This document shows positions 55,742-64,000 of a DNA stretch of 64,000 bases, in pieces; positions within the stretch are counted from its first letter, which is position 1; the number at the start of each line of letters is the position of its first letter. The position numbers and the translations under genes were made by a program. The notes beneath the pieces are model-generated. The model saw only the letters and a program-made list of their open reading frames with translations. It did no database searches and was not told where the DNA came from. Origin of the DNA: Artemisia argyi (taxonomy: Eukaryota > Streptophyta > Magnoliopsida > Asterales > Asteraceae); the NCBI GenBank assembly GCA_030686995.1, contig CM060708.1:181830115-181894114 (forward strand), given 5' to 3'.

Positions 55742-58700
55742 TTACTCCTCTTGATCTTCCTGAAGACATCTGAGATCCTCAGGTGTGAGACTCTTCATAC
55801 CAAGGCGTGGGAGGATGAAGTGAAACCGTTCCCTAGAAAGTGCTTTGGTGAAGATATCGGCTAGTTGGAACTCAGTTCGCACAAAGTAAAGTTCCACAAT
55901 TCCTTTCTCAACTTGCTCCCTGATGAAGTGATGTCGAATGTCAATGTGTTTAGTTCTTGAATGCTAGACATTGTTGCAGCAGAGTGCAATTGCACTTTTG
56001 TTGTCACAGTACATAGGAATCTTATTGCAGATGAAGCCATAGTCAGAAAGTTGAGAACGCATCCAGAGGATCTGAGCACAGCATGATGACATAGCAATGT
56101 ATTCAGCTTCAGTGGAGGAGATAGATGTACTCATTTGTTTCTTTGAAGACCAACTGACTAGCTTATTTCCTAAAAACTGTGCACCCCCAGATGTACTGCG
56201 ACGAGTGTCTTGACATCCAGCATGATCAGCATCCGAATATGCTGTGAGAGCCATAGAAGTTTCTTTAGGGTACCAAAGGCCCAAGTGGATTGTTCCTTTA
56301 AGGTATCGAAAGACTCTCTTGACAGCTTCCAAATGTTTCTTGGTGGGTTTGGATTGATACCGGGCACAAATGCAAACTGCAAATAGAAGGTCGGGTCTGC
56401 TTGCAGTAAGGTACATTAAAGAGCCAATCATGCACGATACATGGTTTGGTCGACCGGAATTCCCACATCATCTTCGTCAAGCTTTGATCGTTCAATCATA
56501 GGAGTATCAACTGAATCACTGGAGTCGAATCCAAATTTCTTCAAAATTTCATTGGCGTATTTGGATTGATTGATGAATATACCATTGGGGTTTTGAGAAA
56601 TTTGCAGACCTAGAAAGAATGACATTTGACCCATCATAGACATTTGGAATTCGGAGCTCATCTCTTGAGAGAAACGATCACATTCTGAGGGATCAGATGA
56701 GGCAAAGATGATGTCATCGACATAGATTTGTACATGTAGGAGGTTTTTGCCTGTTTTTCTGGTAAAGAGAGTAGGATCAACAACGCCTTTGGAGAATTTG
56801 TTGGCCAGAAGAAATTTAGACAAGGTGTCGTACCACGCCCTGGGTGCTTGTTTAAGCCCATATAGAGCCTTCTTTAATCAGTACACGTGATTAGGGCATT
56901 CTGGATCCACAAAACCTTCGGGTTGAGATACGTACACCACCTCTTTCAGATCCCCATTTAAGAATGCGGTCTTGACATCCATTTGATAAACCACCATGTT
57001 TTGACTTGCAGCATTAGCGAGAAAGATCCTTATGGCTTCTATTCTAGCAACTGGGGCGAAGGATTCTTCAAAGTCAATACCTTCTTCTTGTCGATATCCT
57101 TTTGCCACAAGCCTAGCTTTGTTTTTCAAAACATCTCCATGCTCATCAAGTTTAACCTTGAATATCCATTTGAGAGCAATGATCATAGCACACTCGGGAG
57201 GTGGTACTAGTTCCCAGACATCCAGTCGGTCAAATTCATGAATTTCGTCCACCATTGCAGTGAACCATGAGTGTTTAGACATTGCATCCTTGACGCTTTT
57301 TGGTTCAGCTTTAGAAAGAACAGAATTAAAGAAGCACCACAATGCGTCGGTTGCAAGTTGCTTGCGGGTTGATACTGGACGTGAAGGGTTCCCAATAATG
57401 TTGTCAATAGGATGATCATTGGTCCATTTTCGGAGGTATTCATGGGGTTGAGAATGTGGAACTGAGGTAGCCGTGTTAGATTCGTCAGAGGATGTTACAT
57501 CATTTGATAGTTCAGGGGCAAAGATGTTAACAAATGGCTCATTATCAGGTGGAGCAAAAGGATTAACTTCAGATGTATTATCTACATTTGCCGCTCTATG
57601 TGGAGGTGAAGATTGGACATTAGACATGCTAACCAATTGACTGATGGCGGGAGCTTCAGAATCCCATGACAATGAAGTGGATGGACCGTTATTGTCATCT
57701 TGATCATTCACCACCCCATCTGGTGGTTGAACCATTGCAGCTTCAGGAGCATTCATCTGTTGAGGTTCAAAGTATTCATCAAACATTGGGTCAAACAGTT
57801 TCTTCCAATCTTCACTTGTAGGAGGTACAAAAGGAGCAGCAGGGATGGGATTCTGTACAAGCCTGGAACTAATTGGTCCAGGGGACAAAAGGTTAGGTAC
57901 GGGTCCAGAACTTGATAGTTCAGGAACCGGTTGCTCAGTCAGCTCATCGAAAGTAACATGGATTGTTTCCATTATATCTCTGGTACGTTTGTTGTAGATT
58001 CGGTACCCTTTTCGCTCTGGAGCATAGCCAACGAAGAAACCAATGTCGGCCTTGGCCTTGAGTTTCCCAAGGTCTTCACTGTTATTAGTTGGATAGCAAA
58101 GTGCACCAAAAACTCGAAGAAACGAAAGATCGGGTTTTCTGCCATGAACCAGTTCATAGGGAGTCTTGCAGTGGAGAGGATGTATCAAGGATCGGTTCTG
58201 TGTGTAACATGCGGTGGCAATTGCCTCAGCCCAAATAAATAGAGGAGCTTTGGAGAAGATGAGCATGGTCCTAGCAGCTTCAACTAAGGTGCGATTGCGT
58301 CTTTCAACAACTCCATTTTGTTGAGGAGTTCGTGGAATGCTCTTTTGATGACTAATTCCGACACCTTCATAAAACAGAGTAAGTTGTCTGTTCACAAATT
58401 CTGTTCCATTATCAGTACGAATGACTCTAACTATTTTGTTGAGGCGGACTTGCAACATCTTGATGAGCTTGATGATGGTTTCTGGAGTTTCATCTTTAGA
58501 TCATAGAAATTTCACCCATGTGAATCGAGAGTAGTCATCAACAATCACCAGCACATATTTCTTTCCATTGATACTTTGAATCCTCATTGGTCCACAAAGA
58601 TCCATGTGAAGAGTATGAAGAACTTCCATGATTGAATTGACAGTTTTGGGTTTATGGGTATGTTTTTTGCTCTTGCCCATTTGACAGGCGGAACACAGAT

Positions 58701-59217
58701 GGTCCTTTTCATACTTAAGTCTGGGCAAGCCTCGAACAAGATCCTTACGTGTAAGTTCATTGATGGTACCGAAGTTCAAATGGTTTAAACGACGATGCCA
58801 CAACCATGACTTGTTCTTGGATGCTTTAGAGAGCAGACAAATTGGAGAGGACCGTAGCATATCTTCGATGGAGATGGTGTAAAGATTAGTGCCCCGACTC
58901 CCCTTGAAAAGATCAACACCATCTAATTCTCTAACAAAACAGGTGTGCTTTCTGAAGGCGACTTCGATATCTGAGTCACAGAATTGACCAACAGAAAATA
59001 GATTGTGCCCAAGTCCTTCCACGTAGTAGACTCTGGATATAACACCGTCTCCAAAGACATAATCACCATAACCCATTATAGAACCAAAATGGTCATTCCC
59101 AAACCTAACCGTACCAATAAACTTTTCCACAAAATTCTTGAGCCTTGAGCGATCACCAGTCATATGTTTTGAGCAGCCTGAGTCCAAATACCAAAGGACG
59201 ATTTGTACGACCTGCAT
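55742..59217 (-). pseudogene. Element E pol: protease, integrase, RT, RNase H (broken)
   Basis: In element order: protease WYLDSGCSKHMTG (59199-59160), integrase zinc-binding WLWHRRLNHLNF and CSACQMGKSKK, core [20 protein letters not shown] and [14 protein letters not shown], a long Ser/Pro linker, RT ([42 protein letters not shown]), and RNase H ([31 protein letters not shown]), ending at TAA 55742. Breaks: TGA at 58501-58503, TGA at 56878-56880, a 1-nt loss near 56430, and TAG at 55964-55966. The catalytic residues read normal. Two TGAs sit where R (CGA) is the usual residue and the TAG where Q (CAG) is, all C-to-T. It would make the DNA copy and integrate it. Confidence 0.92.
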
Positions 59218-62200
59218 TTGAAATCAGACAATCGTGGATAACTGAAAAAGCTGGAGCCCCACACACAATTGGGGTCCGTTTGGTTAGAACACACAAATAT
59301 TGGATTATCATAAGTAACAGGTATCTCACTGGAGTGTTCACATTTTGATGCACTAGACCTAGGAGTGGTATTTATTGCTTCTATTGGAAATAGTCTACCA
59401 GTAGGTCTCCACTTCCTAATAGGCATGACTCTAGAGTTAGTAATCCTAGTTACTGGGCACTTTTCCCTCAGAGTGAGTTTCCTTCCATTAGGTCTCCATT
59501 GATAACCAACATTAGTGAAAACTTTTCCTGTTTTGTTCCATACTTGTTTTGCCCGTTTAATACGAGAAACATTCATAACTGGTGATTGCATAGTGGGTTT
59601 AAGAAAGGACACAACACATGCATCATGATTACCATAAAATAAGCATTTGTTACACGTCTTACAAATAGCATCAGAATTCGAATTAATTACATCATTTTTA
59701 ACACAAATGTCTGAATCAACACGATTCCTTTCACTAAGCAACACTTTATTGTTCCTAGATGATTCTTCTACTTCCTTCATAAGTGAGCTCTTAGCCGGCA
59801 AAGTCCTATCATTCTTTGTATTGCATTTAGGCTGTGACTTGCTAGCATTAGATACACCTTTTACTCCTGTAGAAGCGATGATGGGAACATTAGTCTGATT
59901 AGTTGCTACTTGTTTACTGGTGATCAAGATGGGGGATTGTGACATGGTTTGGGGAAAGTCAACAGTGACATGCTTGTTGCCACTGAGAGGGTGCAATGCA
60001 GTTGTCCAATCCGACTTGGTATCATTCTTGGGGCATGATCCTATGGCATATTCTAATAATTCCTGGGCCCTATTAGTGAGGAAGCACGCACCAATAATAA
60101 CATCATCAAGTGGTTTAGAGATCCTCTTATCTTCAACGGTTTCTCTAAGTATGGCCAGACAATCCTTAAGATTTCTAAGATAGTTATTATGAACTAACTT
60201 ATTGTTCCTAAGGGGAAGAGAAACATTCACAGCATCGCACTCATATTTATTACAAACATGTACATTGGAAATTGCATGATCACATGAAGCAACGGGCATT
60301 TTACCCTTCACCATGGTCTTTAGATTCTCAATTTCATTTAACAAAGAGGTAACTTTCTCATTGTTTTGGTCACGTGTTGTTTTGATAGACTCAAACAATT
60401 CTTTATAACGTTGTTTAGCGTTGAACATTTTAGCACGAAGCCACTCATTTTCATGTTGTAACTCATTGATAGTGTCCTGTTTTTGAAAATTTTGAGAATC
60501 CATAGACTTCTGGTAATTGGTATTGGTCACATCGCTTCTGTTCGATTTTAATTGTGCAATTTGGACCTTCAACTTCCGAATCGTGTTTGAGTGAGCTTGA
60601 ATTATTTCATCCTTTTTGGCTAATTCAAAACATGTATCAAATTCAGGAACATCCGAAGATATCTTGGCATTTGATATTTTTATACTTTCTTCTAGATGTT
60701 GATATTTTAATTGTAGGTTCAGATTATCAACTTCTAGTTTTGAGAAATTCCTGACCATGTTATCATGATCATCGTTTTGAATTTTTTCAGTAAGTTTGTA
60801 ATTCTCCCCCTCAAGCTCAATCACACGATTTTGGAAGACATTCAAAGTAACCGACATTTCATGAAATTGTCGAGCAGATAGCGCAGAGTCGGTAACAGTA
60901 TAAAACACATCTTTAGCAATGCAGTTAGCAATCAAGTTTTCATTCATGATGAGAATGTTTTTTCTGTCAATTTCACTGTGTTTGAGATCAATAGCAAGTT
61001 GGTTACCCTCACCTTCCACTTCATCAAAAACTTTTTTCATTTGAGTCACATCATCATTAATTGTGTTTTTAAGTCCCTCAAAATGTTCTTTTAGAAGTTT
61101 AAAGAATGGCATAACATCAGTTAAGTAACACTGTTTTGTTTGCTCAAAACCCCTTTCCCCTTCTGTAATCCCTGTAGGTGTAATTCTTATTTTACAGGTT
61201 TTCTCAAAGTCATTGAACAATTGACCTAGCACATACAGCCCAATTAGAGTATTGCATTGTGTGGGAAGAGTGAAAGGTACAAGATGCCTAGGTGTGTTCA
61301 GGGGATAGGCAGTTGGGTGAGCAATTCTAAACATAGTGCGTGTGTTACCTACAACTTTTTCAGCTTGCATTCTCTCAATGTCAATATTCCAAAACACTTT
61401 TTCAGGAAAAATTCTCTTATGAGGAACAGAAATTGCAGTATGATTGTCATTTGCATAATCATAGTGAAACACGAGGTTATTAGCAATGCATTTAGGATCC
61501 TTCAAACGTTCAGCAAGTTTTGCCCTAGTTCTATCTTCTGCCTCATTGATGTGGTCATAGGATCGTGTATCAGGAGGGGCATGGTTAGGTTCAAGCATAG
61601 TTTTTGCATCATATAATGCAGGTTGTGCACCTAGACCTATTCTAAGGAATCTTGCTTTGGGTTTGGAGGAATCATGTTCGCTAAATTCATCACTTAACTT
61701 CCTGTGGCTTTCCATCATTTGAGCAGATTGAATGGTTTGGCCCTGTGTGTACAACTTATCTTCCAATTTATTTTTCAACGTTTTTAATTTTGAGAAGTCA
61801 TTTAGAAGTTTAGTTTCTTTATCTTTGAATTCTTGTTTGATTGTAGTCAAACCTTTTTGAACCTCAAGTTTTTGTTTGACGGTTTGATTCAATTGGTTCT
61901 TTAAAGAAACTAGTTCCCTTTTTAATGATTCTTGTTTGGAATTGTTTTCAGATATGTAAGTACGCAGTTGCCATTCCATTTTCTGCTCACGTTCATTCAG
62001 CTCAAACTTAGCACGCTGCTCATAAATGTTTACTTGGTCCTTAAGGGTGTTAATTCTAGTGATCAGAGAATCATCAGGGTTGTATATAGAGTGCTCATAT
62101 ACCTCATGTTGACTAGAATCAATAGACGGCATGTCACTTGGTACAACTGGGGGTCCATTGTCATTCACATACATTTCATATGGGATATTATTGGTATTAC

Positions 62201-63833
62201 CCATATCAGTGATGTCTGTGTTGACGATATTCTTGAGTTGTACAGAGTCACATGCCCCCTGTACAGGTGTAGAATTATTCAGATCATGTTTAGGCGATTT
62301 TGGTACCTCAGAGATGGCAGACGTGATTGATAAATCAGGATGCTGTGAAGAGGATGCTGCTGCAGACAAATTAACCATGAAAATTGTTTGAGCAGTTGGT
62401 TCATCATCCACGTCTGAGTCAAATGCATCACACTCTTCAACTTGAAAGATATTTGGGTCATTAAGAGCCATGTCCTGAACAGGTTGATCATCCACATCAG
62501 CATCAAAGATGTTCCCATCATTACCAGCCAGAAAGAGCAAAGCTTCTTCATCCAACACAGTCCCATTTTCTTGTGCCTGCATCAGCAACATCTTGTCTTT
62601 GAAGTACTCAGAGTTTTGGGGACGTTTTGGGAGAGTGCAATTCCTATCAATATGGCCCAACCCTCCGCAGTTGTAGCATTTCGGCTGCTTAGCTTGTGCT
62701 TGAAGAGAATTCCCAACTCTGTACTGCCCATTATCTCTACCAGCATTTTTTTGGTTGAAGTTCTGTCTTCCCTGCACATTCTGCACCACTACTCGACCAT
62801 CTTCAATGACTGCCTGATTACGTGGATTAGATGAGATTCTGAGCTGGTTGTTAGTAGATGGGAGTGCAGCCCTGAACTGTTGGACCAGTAAGGATACTTG
62901 GTTGGAGAGATTATCAATCATCATGTCAGTGTGAGAATACCCAGAATCAAGTTGAGTATTCAAAGCAGATGGTGAGGGAGTTGATGATTGAATATTGGTA
63001 GGGGTAGACTTGGAGGATGATTGTGATGGTTGAACTTGATCATTAGAAGTTTGATAAGATTGTTGAACATTGGAGACAAAAGCAAGAGATTCATTAGTTG
63101 CAGACGGATTGAGCTTTTCTCGCATTAGCCGATCATAAGCTGCATGTTTCTCATGTTGTTGGAGATACGCATACAGCTGTTCATGATTGGTATGCCTGAG
63201 ACCCTTGTTGAGCTTAACAGCTGTGACAAACCTATCCCATTCCGGTGCCATGTTGTTCACGAATTTGGAGTTAAGCTGTATGTTGGGCATTGTCATCTTG
63301 ATGGCTCTCATGTCATTGACCAGCTTGTGGAATCTGACGTAATAGTCAGTGATGCTTTCACTTGGATTCATTTTGAAATGCTCAAATTCATCGTATAGCT
63401 GTGACTCACGATCTTCTTTAGTTAACTCAGACCCTGCCAGAAGCATTTTGACATTATCCCAGACCGCCTTTGCTTCAGTGTTGAAGTTGATTAGTTTGTA
63501 GACATCTTTGGGAAGGCCTTGAATGATGATATTTGAAGCTCTGATGTCTGCATCATAGCGTTTCTTTTCTTCTTCAGACAACTCATTGTAAGTGCGAGGT
63601 CTATCAGGACCAAACACGGCCGGTAGTTGATCAGTTGCTTCTGAAATCGTGTCTCTAGTAGTACCCATTTGAAAGGGTCCCTCATCGATGGATTTCAGGA
63701 TGTTAACCCCATTATCTTTACCTAGACAGTACAGCCGTATCCTTTGAGCCCATGATTCATAGTCAGTTCTATCCAACATCGGAGGTCGGGTGTCAGACCC
63801 CGCAACTTGAATGTCATCGGAAGAAGTCGACAT
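59160..63833 (-). CDS. Element E Gag with long coiled-coil extension, uninterrupted
   Basis: An uninterrupted frame of about 1557 codons from MSTSSDD (63833); 16 upstream codons are also open, but MCSAVSIF has no family support. Order: Gag capsid-like region (YESWAQRIRLYCLGKDNG, EWDRFVTAVKLNKGL), Gln/Ser-rich linker, CCHC knuckle CYNCGGLGHIDRNC (near residue 385-400), acidic part, coiled coil (about 590-720), a second helical/coiled region (about 990-1270), and a C-terminal Cys and Trp/Lys segment (CNKCLFYGNHDACVV, VWNKTGKVFTNVGYQW, MPIRKWRPTGRLF). Usual Copia Gags are far shorter. It ends at TGA 59160-59162 in a frame overlapping pol by about 58 bp: the protease motif is in the other frame, so one frameshift separates Gag from Pol. 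Probably a mutation; a programmed shift is not excluded. Confidence 0.88.
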   Translation of the reverse strand: MSTSSDDIQVAGSDTRPPMLDRTDYESWAQRIRLYCLGKDNGVNILKSIDEGPFQMGTTRDTISEATDQLPAVFGPDRPRTYNELSEEEKKRYDADIRASNIIIQGLPKDVYKLINFNTEAKAVWDNVKMLLAGSELTKEDRESQLYDEFEHFKMNPSESITDYYVRFHKLVNDMRAIKMTMPNIQLNSKFVNNMAPEWDRFVTAVKLNKGLRHTNHEQLYAYLQQHEKHAAYDRLMREKLNPSATNESLAFVSNVQQSYQTSNDQVQPSQSSSKSTPTNIQSSTPSPSALNTQLDSGYSHTDMMIDNLSNQVSLLVQQFRAALPSTNNQLRISSNPRNQAVIEDGRVVVQNVQGRQNFNQKNAGRDNGQYRVGNSLQAQAKQPKCYNCGGLGHIDRNCTLPKRPQNSEYFKDKMLLMQAQENGTVLDEEALLFLAGNDGNIFDADVDDQPVQDMALNDPNIFQVEECDAFDSDVDDEPTAQTIFMVNLSAAASSSQHPDLSITSAISEVPKSPKHDLNNSTPVQGACDSVQLKNIVNTDITDMGNTNNIPYEMYVNDNGPPVVPSDMPSIDSSQHEVYEHSIYNPDDSLITRINTLKDQVNIYEQRAKFELNEREQKMEWQLRTYISENNSKQESLKRELVSLKNQLNQTVKQKLEVQKGLTTIKQEFKDKETKLLNDFSKLKTLKNKLEDKLYTQGQTIQSAQMMESHRKLSDEFSEHDSSKPKARFLRIGLGAQPALYDAKTMLEPNHAPPDTRSYDHINEAEDRTRAKLAERLKDPKCIANNLVFHYDYANDNHTAISVPHKRIFPEKVFWNIDIERMQAEKVVGNTRTMFRIAHPTAYPLNTPRHLVPFTLPTQCNTLIGLYVLGQLFNDFEKTCKIRITPTGITEGERGFEQTKQCYLTDVMPFFKLLKEHFEGLKNTINDDVTQMKKVFDEVEGEGNQLAIDLKHSEIDRKNILIMNENLIANCIAKDVFYTVTDSALSARQFHEMSVTLNVFQNRVIELEGENYKLTEKIQNDDHDNMVRNFSKLEVDNLNLQLKYQHLEESIKISNAKISSDVPEFDTCFELAKKDEIIQAHSNTIRKLKVQIAQLKSNRSDVTNTNYQKSMDSQNFQKQDTINELQHENEWLRAKMFNAKQRYKELFESIKTTRDQNNEKVTSLLNEIENLKTMVKGKMPVASCDHAISNVHVCNKYECDAVNVSLPLRNNKLVHNNYLRNLKDCLAILRETVEDKRISKPLDDVIIGACFLTNRAQELLEYAIGSCPKNDTKSDWTTALHPLSGNKHVTVDFPQTMSQSPILITSKQVATNQTNVPIIASTGVKGVSNASKSQPKCNTKNDRTLPAKSSLMKEVEESSRNNKVLLSERNRVDSDICVKNDVINSNSDAICKTCNKCLFYGNHDACVVSFLKPTMQSPVMNVSRIKRAKQVWNKTGKVFTNVGYQWRPNGRKLTLREKCPVTRITNSRVMPIRKWRPTGRLFPIEAINTTPRSSASKCEHSSEIPVTYDNPIFVCSNQTDPNCVWGSSFFSYPRLSDFKCRSYKSSFGIWTQAAQNI

Positions 63834-64000
63834 CACAAATAAGAAATTACCAAACCAAAAGATACTAACCGCAGAACACAACTTGACCTAACCGCAGAAC
63901 ACTAACCTCAGAAAATACCAAACCGCAACAAAATCCAGTCGCAGTATGAACTAACCGCAACCTAATCAAACCGCAGGCCAAAGATACTAACCGCAGGACA
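63834..64000 (-). other. Element E 5' leader with TGCGGTTA repeats
   Basis: Plus-strand TAACCGCA (minus TGCGGTTA) occurs at 63866, 63889, 63952 and 63988, with AAACCGCA at 63920 and 63968. The same octamer is repeated in F's leader. The primer site and 5' LTR lie beyond the right edge. Confidence 0.75.

Larger units (their letters stand above)
52483..64000 (-). mobile_element. Element E: SIRE-type Copia (3' LTR to leader)
   Basis: Minus-strand element: 3' LTR 52483-52826, non-coding 3' region to 55741, pol to 59217, gag to 63833, then leader to the window edge. It is inserted in D's RNase H; AACTA (52478-52482) is the expected TSD. It shares its LTR, its leader octamer and its 3' region with F, and could represent the autonomous relative of F before it decayed. 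Confidence 0.92.

Noticed and set aside
60554..62834. Plus-strand ORFs of 66-132 codons under E gag
   Set aside because: Shadows of the long minus-strand Gag frame.
59160..63881. Met at 63881 as the Gag start
   Set aside because: The 16 extra residues are not like Gag, while MSTSSD at 63833 resembles F's MSTTSD start.

Overview
This window looks like plant nuclear DNA made almost entirely of nested, decayed LTR retrotransposons; I find no intact host gene. The evidence is the initiator-Met and TGGCGCC-type primer-binding sites, Copia and Ty3/gypsy Gag-Pol proteins, LTRs with TG...CA ends and 5-bp target-site duplications (TSDs), and many C-to-T nonsense codons of the kind left by DNA methylation. 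From memory of protein style (the SIRE-type Copia Gag with long coiled coils and a Trp-rich tail, and the Tat-type Pol), the host is probably an Asteraceae, perhaps Anthemideae. That placement is inference.

Layout, left to right. (1) 42-3515 is a ~3.5 kb LTR on the minus strand; the primer-binding site beside it (27-38) shows it is the 5' LTR of an element running off the left edge. It sits inside a minus-strand Copia element (3516-11278, own LTR 10718-11278). A second copy of the same giant LTR family, a solo LTR with TSD TTTGA (4076-7557), also splits the Copia reverse transcriptase. (2) 11279-16500 is a minus-strand Athila-related element 'A' without pol: an acidic ORF, a primer-binding site and the start of its LTR. 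(3) Element 'B' (Athila-like, plus strand, LTRs 16501-17899 and 38550-39967) is inserted in A's LTR. It carries a broken gag and an ATHILA ORF-1 (env-position) gene but no pol. Its ATHILA gene is split by an unclassified insertion 'H' (20728-34972), itself split by element 'F' (23611-34152, TSD GTAAT), a pol-less SIRE-type Copia derivative. (4) B's right LTR is followed by another copy of the primer-binding site and gag start (39968-40515). This breaks into ~1.3 kb of unrelated DNA with exon/intron-like structure, then the tail of a related LTR and element 'C' (to 47986), which has gag, protease and an integrase tail only. (5) Element 'D' (Tat-type Ty3/gypsy, 47987-52482 and beyond) is inserted in C's 3' LTR. 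(6) Element 'E' (SIRE-type Copia, minus strand, 52483-64000 and beyond) is inserted in D's RNase H; it keeps an uninterrupted Gag ORF of about 1557 codons but has a broken pol.

The most unusual signals are: an imperfect-palindrome motif with a shared ACG[G/C]CGT core, repeated many times in A, B and C but with family-specific flanks (TGACGGCGTCA in B/C, CTACGGCGTAG in A); a perfect 22-bp palindrome one base after the TATA box in all three E/F LTRs; antisense ORFs retained in the 3' regions of both E and F; and the complementary gene content of B and C. All identities come from reading the sequence and from family knowledge; no database search was run.
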